From: Chrysemys picta bellii
Taxonomy: Eukaryota; Chordata; Testudines; Emydidae
Assembly: GCF_011386835.1 (NCBI RefSeq)
Contig: NW_027052950.1
Location: 26,001-90,000 of the forward strand
DNA: 64,000 nucleotides
Direction: 5' to 3'
Each line of letters begins with the position of its first letter. The first letter of the stretch is position 1. Of the stretch, positions 1-13,500 are shown piece by piece. A program made the position numbers and the translations under genes. Under the pieces are notes generated by a model. The model did not search any database and had not been told where the DNA came from. It saw only the letters and a program-made list of their open reading frames with translations.

Positions 1-1088
1 TATGGGCTGGATGAATGGACTGTAAGGTGGATAGAAAGCTGGCTAGATCGTCAGGCTCAAGGGATAGTGATCAATGGCTCCATGTCTAGTTGGCAGCCGG
101 TTTCAAGCGGAGTGCCCTAAGGGTCGGTCCTGGGGCCAGTTTTGTTTAATATCTTTATTAATGATCTGGAGGATGGTGTGGACTGCACTCTCAGCAAGTT
201 TGCAGATGACACTAAACTGGGAGGCGTGGTAGATACGCTGGAGGGTAGGGATCAGATACAGAGGGACCTAGACAGATTGGAGGATTGGGCCAAAAGAAAC
301 CTGATGAGGTTCAACAAGGACAAGTGCAGAGTCCTGCACTTAGGATGGAAGAATCCTATGCACTGCTACAGACTAGGGACCGAATGGCTAGGTAGCAGTT
401 CTGCAGAAAAGGACCTAGGGGTCACAGTGGACGAGAAGCTGGATATGAGTCAACAGTGTGCTCTTGTTGCCAAGAAGGCTAATGGCATTTTGGGTTGTAT
501 AAGTAGGGGCATTGCCAGCAGATCGAGGGATGTGATCATTCCCCTTTATGCGACATTGGTGAGGCCTCATCTGGAGTACTGTGTCCAGTTTTGGGCCCCA
601 CACTACAAGAAGGATGTGGAAATATTGGAAAGAGTCCAGCGGAGGGCAACAAAAATGATTAGGGGTCTGGAGCACATGACTTATGAGGAGAGGCTGAGGG
701 AACTGGGATTGTTTATTCTCCAGAAGAGAAGAATGAGGGGGGGGGGATTTGATAGCTGCTTTCAACTACCTGAAGGGGGGTTCCAAAGAGGATGGAGCTC
801 GGCTGTTCTCAGTGGTGGCAGTTGACAGAACAAGGAGCAATGGTCTCAAATTGCAGTGGAGGAGGTCTAGGTTGGATATTAGGAAACACTATTTCACTAG
901 GAGGGTGGTGAAGCACTGGAATGCTTTACCTAGGGATGTGGTGGAATCTCCTTCCTTGGAGGTTTTTAAGGCCCGGGTTGACAAAGCCCTGGCTGGGATG
1001 ATTTAGTTGGGAATTGGTCCTGCTTTGAGCAGAGGGTTGGACTAGATGACCTCCTGAGGTCCCTTCCAATCCTGATATTCTATGATTC
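1..1088 (+). mobile_element. CR1 LINE, 3' part with decayed ORF2
   Basis: Truncated CR1 non-LTR retrotransposon, sense orientation. The reading frame at 142-825 carries the reverse transcriptase core FADDTKLGG, followed by the usual CR1 C-terminal stretch ([16 protein letters not shown], then [13 protein letters not shown]). The frame shifts at a G-run near 738-746 and continues at 749-1006 ([20 protein letters not shown]). The element ends in the CR1-type tail (CTAGATGACCTCCTGAGG, then ATTCTATGATTCT). The 5' end lies outside the window. It is a dead copy. Confidence 0.93.
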
Positions 1089-1389
1089 TTTTAGCCTGTT
1101 TATCTGATTTGGCTGCGCTCTTCCTGTCTGGCCACTTCGTAGTAGGTTCTTGGAACAGTAGTTCTGAGTTGTCTTTCCATGAGGAGTTGTGCTAGACTAG
1201 ATGCAGGAGCTGCTGTTGGTGTTGATCTGTAATTCAGAGGAGCAAGGAATGGATCTTCCTGCTGTCAGATGTTTTTGGCTGTCTGCGCAGCTCTCTCAGC
1301 CTCTCCATTCGCTTGTGAGTAATTTGGGCTGCCAGTGATATGAGCAAAATCATATTTCATTCAGACTGACTTAAATTCTGCTGCAGTGA

Positions 1390-2930
1390 ATTGTGGGACA
1401 TTGTCCATCACTAGTTGTTCTGGATACAGAAATGAGCAAACGTACACTTCAGTTTCTCAATAACACTGCAACATGTTATGTCTTTCAAGTACATTATTTC
1501 TATATAGCTGGAAAAGTAGTCCACAATGACCTGGCAATGATGTCCTCTGAATTCACAAAAATCTGCAGCTAGTCTTTCCCAGTTCTCTCTCTTGTAGAGG
1601 TGGTTGTTCACTGGTTCAGCATTGCCTCTTAAGTTGATTTGGACTAGATCACCTTTCAAAAGCCCAATAGCATCAGATCCTCAAGTTCTTCCATCTTTCT
1701 CACTAGGCCCATCATGGCTGCTACACTGCAGCTGAGAAGGTTGTTGGTCTTTGATCTCATACACACGGAACGCAAAGCTTTTGTCTTTGTAAATTGGTTC
1801 GGTGCCCATGCAGTTCAAAATCCCTTGAGGGAGGGTCAGAGCTGTGTGACATCAGCTCTCGAGTCAACTTTAAAGTCAATAGTCTTGCTTTGAATATTCA
1901 ATGTCACTCTCCAGGCGGGCGCCATGTCATCACAAGTGATAGATCCCAGAATCAATGGGTCTTGATTGTCTGCAATATGAGTCAACTCCCTGACTGCTTC
2001 AGTGCAACGAACAGCTGCAAAATGTCCATATTTCAGGCATTTATTACAGCATGAGCCTCTGGCTGGACATGTATCATCCCTTGGGATATGACTTTTCCAC
2101 ACCTTGTGCATGTAGACTGGCATTTGTCCCTCTTAGCCTGCGAATTCTCTCTCCTTACCTCAGGGATTTTATGAGAAAGACTTTTAACACTTAAGTGTCT
2201 GTTTGTAGCTTTTAAGCTAGTTGCAGGTTTTTCAATTTGCTTTTGCCTGTTGTTTGACTAATTCTGACTCTTGCTAGCTGTATAGCTGTGGGTAGAGTTA
2301 AATCTCTCTTCGGCGGTAGCTACTGTGAAAGGTTTTTAGCAGTGTTGTTATAGCTGTGACAGTCCCAGGATATTAGAGGTAGGTGAGGGAATATCATTTA
2401 GACCTCACCTGGCTTGTCTCTATGAAAGGTTTTTATCTTTTAACCCAATAACCAGCCTGTTTCTGAAATTTTCATGTTTTACATTCCCCAAATCACAGTT
2501 TTCAGCCAGGGGATGCAGAGGTCTTCTAAAACTTTCAACATTTTCCCCTGGTTCTTGAATTCTTTGCTGAAAACATGCTCTTTAATAAACCACATTTCCC
2601 TCGGTTATAAAGTGTGCATCAATCTTAACCACAACCCTTGCATAGTTGTCTTTGTGATGGTCTTCAGTAAAGTCAAAGGAGGTAAAGATATGCTCTGCGT
2701 GCTTCTCCATAGCCTAAATTAAAGTCAATACCTGTATATCCCCAGTTCCTTTGTGCAGCTTGTTTGCAATGCAAAATCGTGCCAAACATTGTTTCCAGTC
2801 TGTCCATTGTGAAGGGTTATGAAAGGTGACGTTCTCTGGGGAATCAGAGTGGGGCATGTTGATGAGGTCCTGCAAACTTCGTTGCTGTTCCTTCCGTCTG
2901 CAACCTGTGTTGCTGTTTTCCTTTGGTTTC
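1390..2930 (-). mobile_element. Degenerate Ty3/gypsy-like retroelement
   Basis: On the minus strand, 2123-1836 encodes a CCHC-like knuckle (CNKCLKYGHFAAV) followed by an aspartic protease-like stretch whose active-site triplet is changed (DSRADVTQ where D-S/T-G is expected). 1659-1411 encodes an integrase core-like stretch (WERLAADFCEFRGHHCQVIV, then DYFSSYIEIMYL). Gag/protease followed by integrase fits Ty3/gypsy. Only about 180 bp separate protease from integrase, so reverse transcriptase and RNase H are deleted. No LTRs were identified and the outer limits are approximate. The copy is dead. Confidence 0.6.
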
Positions 2931-3189
2931 TGTTCTTAGTTTACTCCTGACACCATATCATGTTCTGCACCAGATATGTACTGCCTACAGAGCTTGTTTA
3001 CACACACCAGATGGACAGTGCTTAATTTGTAATGAAAGAGGTGCTGGGGCTCAAGCAATTTTTTTACAATCATAACTGATGCAGCAAGCCCAGAGGTGCC
3101 AGGGCTAAGCCCTGGCAAAAGTTGAGCACTGCAGATGGGTTCATCATAAGAACCGTTAATGCTCTGCTGGATACAGCTGAGGTTCATTG

Positions 3190-4415
3190 AAATAAGGTAT
3201 TTTACAGAGCATCACCTAGTAGTCGAACAGTATCATACAGGGTAACATGCCATTACACAGGTAGCCTGGCTTGTTTGCTAGACTCCATCCCATGTTAATC
3301 TTACTAGCCAGCTGCTCCTGCCCCCGGTGTCAGCTCAGAGCAGCCGGGCAGGCTCTGCACAAAACTTATGGGAGCGGTCTGGGGGCATCAGAGCTGCACT
3401 GCAGTGGGCATAGGCAGATGTTGAATTGGCACCTCGCTGGTCTTCCCTCCAGTTGTTGAGGCCTATTTGCCTTTCCCTGGTGATGGGCGTTGTGTTCATT
3501 AACGCTATTTGGATTTAACACCCCCCCCCCATAAAGAACCTGTTCTGATCCCCCCGGGCCCGAGAGGGGTTTGGTTTAAAGGGCTCGCACCAGGGCGAGA
3601 TCCTGCAGCTGGGGTCCAGGAGACCCTGGGAACAGCTTGAGCCGGGCCTGTGCCACTACTAAATAAAGAGCGGCAGGGTCCCAGCAAAGTTCGGCAGGGC
3701 TGAGGGTAGTATTTAGTGTTGTGAAAGCTGGGGAGGTGGGTGGACGCTCCAGGAGCCCCCACTGGGGGTTACCCCTAGAAGGCAGTAATGGATGGGCCCC
3801 TTTCTCCTGCCCACTTGCTGGATCTCACCATCCAGTGGGGGACTGGACATCAGTCTGGTGAACGTGTCGGCGGGGGCTAGTTTGTGGTTATGAAAGGCCT
3901 GGGGAGAACTAGGCCCTCCTTTGACGCTGCGCTGCCATGAGAACGAAGGGGAGAGGAAAGGGTGGTAGCTGCAGAACCTACAAATGGAGCCGTTTCCTTA
4001 TGGAGCTCCCAGGCCAGCTGTGGGATTCCTGGCCAGGGAGAGGAGGGGCAGGATTTTCACCAGGGTACCATCACTTGTCACCCTGGAAGCCAGCAAGAGC
4101 ATTGCAGCACCCTGTGCTGCAGAGGCCCCCTCACTGCATGCAGACTCAGGAATGCATGTCCTTCCACAAGGGGAGCCTTGTCCCCAGGCTGCCCTGATCC
4201 TTGTCAGCAGGCCTGCAGGACACAAGGGTTCCCATCCTTTCTGCCATACGCTCTGAAGGAGAGTGAGGTAGCAGAGGAAGGCGGGAATGGGCTCACATCA
4301 TTTACAACAATCCTTTTTCTGGCTAGGACCATACACAGGCCCTGCTAGCCCACCCGCCAGCCCCCATTCACAGGTCCGCAGTTTGAACGGTCTCCTATGG
4401 GCCACCAGGCCTTAC
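3190..4415. other. No recognised gene; downstream of the last visible MROH exon
   Basis: Open frames here (for example 3937-4350 plus, 3998-4225 minus) show no recognisable domain, no HEAT-like helix pattern and no good splice context. The next exon of the minus-strand MROH gene must lie further left because the 4416-4592 exon ends in a splice donor, but I could not find it here or in the first 3 kb. Confidence 0.5.
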
Positions 4416-4592
4416 ATCATCAATGAAAGGCAGGAGTTTCTCAGCCACTTGCACAGCCGCGCGGCTGGCGCTCTGCCTGTCCATGCTGGCAAGGATGTTT
4501 TTCAGCACGGTGATGGCCTCGGCGATGATGTCCCTGTCTACCTCCTGTAGTTGCTCCAGGACCTCTGGCAGCAGACGCTGGAGTTTCCCCAC
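4416..4592 (-). CDS. MROH exon 16 of 16 visible
   Basis: 59 codons, phase 0 to 0, acceptor TTTCACGCAG, donor GTAAGG. Encodes [20 protein letters not shown], then [16 protein letters not shown] and [11 protein letters not shown] donor at its end shows that the gene continues to the left; no further exon was found. Confidence 0.87.
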
Positions 4593-7500
4593 CTGCGTGA
4601 AATGAGGAGCTGCTTCACAAAACACCCTCCAGTGACCCACAAGCCATTTCCAAAACAACGTCCACCTCCCCTGCAGATAGAAGCATGGGAACTAAGGGGG
4701 TGCTGCAGCACTCCCAGGTTTTACACGGGGCTCTGCTCCTGGCCCCGCTCACAGGGTCCCAGCTGCCAGCCCTGCGCCAACCCCCATCTGTGGCCCCAGC
4801 CTCGGTCCCCTTGCTCCATCCACCTCCCCCGCCCCCGGCTCCTGGAGCCATGGCCCTGCTCCTGAGCCCAGCTCTAGGGGTGGCAGGGGGTGTGGGCAGG
4901 GGTAAGGTGGGGTGCAGCACCTCCACTATAAAAAGTCTTCCAGCGCCCCTGCCTCCAGGTGACATGTTAGAACCTCAAAGCCTTTGCACAGCCAGCTAGG
5001 ATCACGGGCAGCAGGCCCGGCTACCTGCAATATAAGCAGCTGCTTCCTTGTACCCCAGATCTCAGGGGATGGTATTTATTAGCGGGTATCATCTGTGGAA
5101 AGTTCTCTGCACAACACATTGACCCCAAATAAATCAAGTCTATTATTGTTATAGGGGTTCAAATAGCACCTCGAGGGCCTATCTGCAATCAGGGCTTGTG
5201 CTGGGGGATTTCCAGGCACAGTAAGAGACGTCCCCTGCCCTAGAGCTTACAGGCTAGGCACACAAAGGAAGGATTTCTATCCCCATTGTACAGACATGGA
5301 ACTCAGGCACAGAGAAGCTACGTGACTCGCCCATGGTCACCCAGAGAGTCTGGAAGAGCCAGGAACCGAACCTGGGTTCTCCCGAGTCCCTGTCCTTACA
5401 GCCCAGCCTAGAGGAGGGAGCCAATTTTGCACACGAGTTCTAGGGTTGGTCTGTTACTAAAAGCCAGATTCAATCATTTCTGTATTTGGTTTTTGAACCT
5501 TTCAAAGACAGCCCCACAAAACATTTTTGGAGAGGGTCCAGAGAAGAGCTTGAGAACATGACCTATGAAGGAAGGCTGAAAGAATTGTGTTTGTTTAGTT
5601 TGAAAAAGAGAAGACTGAGAGGGGACATGATAGCAGTTTTCAGGTATCTAAAAGGGTGTCATAAGGAGGAGGGAGAAAACTTGTTCACCTTAGTCTCTAA
5701 GGATAGACCAAGAAGCAATGGGCTTAAACTGCAGCAAGGGAGGTTTAGGTTGGACATTAGGAAAAAATTCCTAACTGTCAGGGTGGTTAAACACTGGAAT
5801 AAATTGCCTAGGGAGGTTGTGGAATCTCCATCTCTGGAGGTATTTAAGAGTAGGTTAGATAACTGTCTATCAGGGATGGTGTAGACAGTATTTGGTCCTG
5901 CCATGAGGGCAGGGGACTGGACTCGATGACTTCTCGAGGTCCCTTCCAGTCCTAGAATCTATGAATCTATGAAAATCTCAACCGGCATCAGGGAAAAAAT
6001 GTGTGAAATACAGGCTAACCGGTTCCGGAAGAAAAAATGAACCACAAGCAAGTGAAAAGCAGGCTGAGGCGCATGGAACGATGGGAATGGTGTATGACAA
6101 AGAATTACAGTCACGCCCTCTCCATGTCTGATCGAATCGTAGTCCGGGTTTAATAAACCGGACTGACCCGCTATTCTCAGGGTAAGTAAATTATCATTAG
6201 TGAGAGTTGCCTTCAGATTGTCTCCTCTTTACCAGGCTGCCAGATCTGTGTATTTAAGCCCCAAGGGTTTTCTCTGCCTTCACTATACTGTGTGTATCAA
6301 ACTTGTTATGAGATCTTAGCAGCAAAAGGCCCCTGTAGAGCTCTTCAGAGGAGCAAGTGCTGCGGGACAGAGCTGTGACATCAACAGTTAAAACCTATGA
6401 GGCTTTAAAAGGGGATTTGTAGGAAAAAATGGTTCCTAATTGAAGCGAAATGGCTCTGTCTGGGCGTCCCTGATCACTGGTGTCGCCAGCATTCCCTGGG
6501 GTCTAGAGTCCACAGCTCTGCTGCTAATCTAGTGCTAGGGTTCTTTGGATCACAGAGACCCCAGACACAATCAGGCCCGGCAGTGCCAGGTACTGCACAC
6601 ACCCAGAGACACACCCCGCAGGAGCCAGGCTTGGAGACTTGCCCAAGGTCACCAAGCAGGTCAGGCCAGGAATAGAAGCCAGGGCTCCTGACTCGAGGCC
6701 AGGGCCATGTCCCCATGGAAGGTTTCAATGACCCCAGCCCTGCAGCAGCTCCCTGCGGTTCTGGGTTTATCCCCCAGCCCTCCTCCCCTCTCACCTTCTC
6801 TGGGCACAGGGACAGGTTCAGGAGGCCTTTGAGCGCCAGCCAGCGCACCACAGTGTTGGGGTCTCTCAGCTGCCCACTCAACTGGTCCAGGATGGCGTCT
6901 TCCTGCTTATTGCCAAGGTCAGGGCACTGGAGGAGCTAACACACCAACAGAGAAACAAGCTAGAGAACGGGGCTGGACCCTCACGACTCATCTCTGCCAA
7001 GGGGCCCTTAGCTCCACCTGCCACGGGCACAGCCTGCGCTGTACGCCGGGCACCGCGATTGGTCACCGTGTGTGCCCCACTGAAACGCTGCTAGCGCAAC
7101 GGGCCCTCGAGGCTCCAGCCGAGATCAAGGCCTACCCTGCTCCCTCACTAAGGCTCAGCTGCATGCGGAGCAGGGAGGGAGGGGGCTGCAGCCTTGTGTT
7201 CCAAAGGGCCGCCCGGTCTACGGGGGGCAGGTGAATTGGCCGTGGATGGGCCCGGCCTGCGCATGGCATACGGACGTCAGAGGGGGCTTCAGGGCCGAGG
7301 TCACACAAGGGACCATTCTATGGAGCTGAGCCTTGGGGAACAAGAGACACCCGACCCTGGGCTTTGCTTCAGCCCCGCAACACCAGCTGGGGCCGGTAAC
7401 AATGTCCAGAGTCAGTGACTCCACCCCTAGGGCTTTAGGAGCTTTCCCTGCCCCTGGTCACCCACCCACCCCCAGAGCCACCTACTCCTCTCCTGGCCAT

Positions 7501-10500
7501 AGGCATGGGCGGCGAGTTCTATGGGCCCCCGGTGCCTGGGCACCATGGGCCTCAGCCCCGCCTTCTGCCCCCACGTCTCCCGGGCCATTTAAAAGAGCCC
7601 GGGGCCCCCACTTACCACCCGCAGTGCAGCGGAGCTGAGCGGCTTCCTGCCTGCTTGCTCCACATGGCTGCCGGCCCCTCCCTGCGGCCCCTGAGTGGGG
7701 TGGGTCTGTGTCCCACTGTCACGGAGTGTGGGGGAGTCAGGGCCCCGCACCCCCCACTTCCTGTGATTCACCGTGACTCTCACCAGCCAGTAAAACAGAA
7801 GGTTTATTAGATGACAGGAACACAGTCCCAAGCAGGGCTTGTAAGTACAACCAGGACCCCTTCAGCCAGGTCCCTCTGGGGGGCAAGGATCTTAGACCCC
7901 AGACTTGGGGTTCCCTGCCTCTTCCCACCCAGCCCAAAACTGAAACCAAAACCCCTCCTGCAGGCTCTCTCCTCCTCCTTCTCTCCCCCTCTCCCTTTGT
8001 CCAGTTTCCAGGGCAAAGGTGTCGACTTGCCCCACCCCCCTTCCTGGCTCAGGTTAACAGGCTCAGGTACTGTCCCTCACCTAAAGTCATCCCCTGCTCT
8101 CCCATCCCCCATGCAGACAGTCCAGTAAAACTAACCGACATATCCAGGTCAATCCACCCCGCTCCCTACTGCGTCACACCCACCCCAAGCGCCCCTGCAG
8201 CCAGTAGGAAGCTGCGCGGGCAGTGCCTGGGGGTAGCAGCACACGGAGGCCCCCAGGCCCGCCCTGCCTAGGAGCCCCAGGTAAGCGCCGCACCCTCCCA
8301 ACTCCTCCCAGAGCCTGCACCCCCACCCCTTTCCCACACCCCACTCCGGCCCCCAAACTCCCTCCCAGAGCCTGTACCCCCTCCCTCCACACCCCCTCCT
8401 GCCCCCAAACTCCTCCCAGAGCCTGCACCCCTCACCCCTTCCTGCACCCCCACCTTCTGCCCCAGCCTGGAGCCTGCACCCAGCACCCAAACTCCATCCC
8501 AGAGCCTGCACCGCAGGCCCCTTCCCCCACCCAAACTCCCTCCCAGGGCCCAACCTCTCACCCCTCCTGCACCCCAATCCCCTACCCCAGCCCAGTGCCT
8601 GTACCCCAGACCTCCTCCCCCCGCCCAAACTCCCTCCCAGAGACTTAGACAGGTGGGAGGCAGTTTGGAGGGGCGGGCTCTGCTGGTCACCACCAACATT
8701 TCTACAAACCTGCCGCCCCTGGCCATAGGTCAGCCCCATGCCACAGTCACCGCTGGGCTAGGGCTGTTCTCACGACCCTCACCCGCCGGTGAGGCTCACC
8801 TGAATGAAGAACGCCATGGCCGGGATGTACCGCCTATCATCCCTGCAGTTGAGGATGGCCATCAGCTCCTGGAAAATCCAGCAACGCTCCTGGAAACTGA
8901 CCGAAACCATGGCCCTGGCATGGGAAACACAAACACCACATCATTGAGGTGGGCAAGGACTGGTTCTCCATTTACAAATCTAACCAGACCAGTGCCACAG
9001 GACAGGGGATCCCGGGTGACTAGTCACGTGCAGCTGGCATGGACAAGTTCCTGCTGGCTTAAAATGCCCAGCAGCCTAACTGCTAGAGACCCAGACCCTT
9101 AATCACTCTACAGGGAGCCCTTCCACGAGGCCAAGCTCCGAGCACGCAGCGCTGGGCTGTGTGACCAAGTGGGACCGTTCTTAATGTCTCCTCTGAATAC
9201 TGTGTGGGTGCCTCAGTTTCCCCTATGCATTTCTTAAGTCTCCAGTGTGCATAAATGGCTGACAATCTGTCTCCTAGCAACAAATGGCCAGGGCCCTTCC
9301 CCCCTTGCAAGGGGATAGCTAAAGGTGAACAAAGATCAGGTGACCTCCTGGCCCAGGAAAGAGACAAAGGCCAGAAAGGAGGGGCTGGAGGGGGGTTTCA
9401 GCTGGGAGCTGGCTGGGGACGGGAAGTGAGTGCGGACGGAGTTGTCTGCCTCGCTGGGCCCCAGAATGGACCCGGCTGAGGGGTCCCGTTTGCTGTACCT
9501 ACAAGCTCTGTTTTAGACTGTGTTCCTGTCATCTAATAAACCTCTGTTTTACTGGCTGGCTAAGAGTCACGTCTGACTGCGAAGTGGGGGTGCGTGCAGG
9601 ATCCTCTGGCTTCCTCAGGACCCCACTTGGGGGGACTCGCTGTGGGAAGCGCACGGAGGGGCATATGCTGAATGCTCCAAGGAGAGACCCAGGAAGGTGA
9701 AGCCGTGTGAGCTTCTTGCCCTGAAGACAGTCTGCTCCGAGGGAGAGGAGGCTCCCCAAAGTCCTGACTGGCTTTGTGGGGAGCAGTTCCAGAGCATTGC
9801 CCAGGGACTCCGTGATAGGCTGCAAGAGAACTGCAGACAAAGAAGAGCGTCGGTGGGCTCGGTGGCCTTTCTCATGTGCCCAGATATTGGGTGATGAGAG
9901 ACAGAAGGTGGGTTAGGGAATATCTTAGATTGGTCTAAGACAAGTGTTGGAGCTTTCTGTGTTAGCGTCTCTCTCTCACGCACAGATGCTGGGCCAGCCA
10001 AAGATATTCCCTCCCCCACCTTGTCTCTCTCATGTGCTGGGCCTGACAGGGCTACACCAACGCTGCAGACAGACATGACGGAGGCTGTCTTTGCCCAGCC
10101 ACGCCTGCCAGAGCCACGCAGGAAGCGGTTTACGCCAGGCAGCGCAGGGTGGAGAAGTAGCCGACTGACCCCTCGGCCAACGGCACAGAGGCTGTGGCCT
10201 CTTCCACGCAGGCGATTGGGAGCCGCGTCTCACCCAGCGGGGAAGGCGATGTGGCCGTGTCCTGGGCCCAGGGACGGGAGATGCTACTGCGGTCAGTTCT
10301 GGGCAGCAGCCCCAGGGACAAGACACTCACCGGGCAAGCACCAAGACGCCTTTGTGGTGCATGTCGGCGTTCACGAGCATGCCCCAGCCACCCTGCTTGT
10401 GGATGAACGTGGTCTGGTCCCTGTAGCCAGCACATTGGAGCAAGGCTTGCATGGCATCCACCGCACACCTGCATGCAGAGCGAGCCTCTTGTTACTGAGC

Positions 10501-13500
10501 AAGCCCAGGCCAGGCCCTGCCGCGTGCCTGCGGGCGACGGTTCAGAACCGAGGTGGGGTGTCGGGCTGGTGGTACCTGACAGGGCTGAGGGGTGCGGGCG
10601 TGTCCTCCTGGTTATGCATGGACAGCTCCACTATGTATGTGATCTGGAATAGCAGGGCGATGGAGAGCTGAGGGAAGAGCTCCTTCACCTGCTGCCTGCA
10701 GTTCTGCTCCTTGAAGATCTCGTACAGGGCTCTGGTGGCCTGCAGCCAAGAACAGGAGACAGATGTCACTGCAGGGCCTTCGCCCTTCCCATGCTCCCCC
10801 GAGGCACCTAGAGAGGAGGGGTGGGCTGGGGGCTAAGGCCTGGGATGCTGGATTCAATTCCTAGCCTGTGTGACCTTGGCTAGAACCACAGAAGGGACTT
10901 CGGCTCAGCGTTGCCATGCCTAGCTTCATGTGCCCTGCTGCCCAGTGGACTCACAGCCCTGAGTTAAGTGCCCAGGCTCCATATACGCTCCAGAGGGAGA
11001 GTCAGTTGGGCCAATTGTTAAAGAGGGTAAACGGGATGGCCTGGGTAATTTCAGGCCTGTCAGCCTGACATCGATCCCAGGCAAGATAATGGAGCGGCTG
11101 GTACAAGATTAAATTAATAAAGAATTAAAGAAGATAATTTAATTAATGCAAATCAACATGGGTGTATGGAAAATATTTCCAGCCAAGATAATTGCGATCT
11201 GTTTTTCGATGAGATTACAAGTTTGGTAGAGAAAGGAAATAGCATTGGCATAATATATGTAGACTTCTGTAAGGCGCTTGAGTTGGCGCCGCACTCCAGT
11301 TTGATCGGAATCCTAGAAGGATACAAAAGTAACGTGGCACACATGAATTGGTTATAAACTGGCTGACAGGTCTCAAAATGTAATTGTAAACTGGGAATCA
11401 GCATTGCACTGGTGTGTTTCCAGTGTGGTCCCCGCAGGGATCGGGTCTTGGCCCTACGCGATTTAACATTTTTATCAATGACCTGGAAGAAAACATAAAA
11501 TCATCACTGATAAAATTTGCAGCTGACACAAGAATTGGGTGAGTGGTAAATAATGAAGAGGACAAGTCACTGATACAGAGCGATCTGAATCGCTTGGTAA
11601 ACTGGGGGGCAATCAAACAGTATGTGTTTTACTATGGCTCATTGTAAATGAATACATCTAGGAACAGGACGGGGGATTCTCTCCTGGGAAGCAGAGACTC
11701 TGAAAAGGGCCTGGGAGTCCTGGTGGATAATCAGCTGAACAGGAGCTCCCAGTGTGGCGCTGTGGCCAAAAGAGCTCATGTGATCCTGGGATAAATAAAC
11801 AGAAGAATCTCGAGTGGGAGTATCTGGCACTGGTGTGACCCACTGCTGGGATCCTGGGTCCTGTTCCAGTGCCCACAATGCAAGAAGAATGTTGATAAAT
11901 TGCAGAGGGTTCAGAGAAGAGTCGTGAGAATGATTAAAGGATTAGAAACCATGTCTTATAGTGATAGGGTGACCAGACAGCAAGTGTGAAAAATCAGGAC
12001 GGGGGTTGGGGGGTAATAGGAGCCTATATAAGAAAAAGACCCTAAAATCAGGACTGTCCCTATAAAATCTGGTCACCCTACACAGTGAGAGACTCAAGAA
12101 GCTCGATCTATTCAGCTTAACAAAGAGAAGGTTGAGGGATGACTTGATTACTGTCTATAGGTATTTCCGTGGGGAACAAATATTTAGTAATTGGCTTTTC
12201 AGTCTAGCAGAGAAAGGTCTAACATGATCCAGTGGCTGGAAGTTGAAGGTAGACATTCAGATTGGAAATAAGGCATACACGTCACAGTGAGAGTAATTAA
12301 TCATTGGAACAATTTACCCAGGGTGGTGATAGATTCTCCATCACTGACCATTTTTGAATCACAATGGGATGTTTTTCTTCAAAGACCTGCTCTAGGAATG
12401 ATCTGGGGGCAGTTCTCTGGCCTGTGTCATGCAGGGGATCTGACTAGATGATCACAGAGGTCCCTTCTGGCCTTGAAATCTATGAAGCTAAGAGTGGGGA
12501 GCTGCCTAAACCAGCCAATAGGAAATGCTGAGGAGAGGGGTGTGGCCTAAGCCCCACCCCCAAAGGGAATTCGGTATCTATCTCTACTTGGGAACACTTA
12601 AATAGTCATTGGAGCAGAGTTTAGACCCCGGGTCTCCCAGTTGGGTGCCCTAACCACTCGGCTAGAGACAGTGGTGTAGTCCAAAATCGGAAGGTACTGG
12701 AATGCCACTAAAATATTGATTTTCATAAACATGAATTATACAAATTCACATTTTATTTGTCTACTGAATTTCTGGTACAGTAATACTTGGCTAAACCAGG
12801 CATGGCTGGAGACAGGCTGGCTGTCCAAAATAACAAGGTATTGGATTTTCTTTTTTTTAATTGTGTACACAGGGGTCGGCAACATTTGGCACGCGGCTCG
12901 CCAGGGTAAGCACCCTGGCAGGCCAGGCAAGTTTATTTACCTGCTGACGCAGCAGGTTCGGCCGATTGCGGCCCCCACTCGCTGCGGTTCGCCATCCCGG
13001 GCCAATGGGGGCGGCGAGAAACCGCGGCCAGCACATCCCTCGCCCGCGCCGCGTCAGCAGGTAAATAAACTGGCCTGGCCCGCCAGGGTGCTTACCCTGG
13101 CGAGCCGCGTGCCAAACGTTGCCGACCCCTGGTATACACGCGCGCACACACACACACACACAGATGAGATAGGGTCTAGCATGTCTGTAGCACTGAATTG
13201 TGAACACAGACCGATATCAATATCTACACCATGCAGTATGTGGAATTCAGTTAAATCGGGACGATCCGAGTAGGGTCTGCCATGTTTAGCAATGTAATAT
13301 GCCATTCGCTTTACCTGCACAGTTGTGTCAAGTTCTGATTTTGTCATGTTAACCACTTCATCTTCAAAAGTTGAGGTTTCTGCTTCTGTTGAAAGCTGTA
13401 AAGCTACCTGCAGTTGAATCTTTGTGTTCCTTTATCTTCATTGGCAGAGATGTTAATCTGGACTCTCAGCTAGGTCCATAAGGAGAAACAGAAAACTACC

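Noticed and set aside
2936..3187. 83-codon minus frame upstream of the gypsy remnant as gag
   Set aside because: No recognisable gag motif; more likely non-coding flank.
10021..10671. 216-codon plus-strand frame
   Set aside because: It is the complement of two real minus-strand MROH exons and their intron; the minus reading has splice sites and family motifs.
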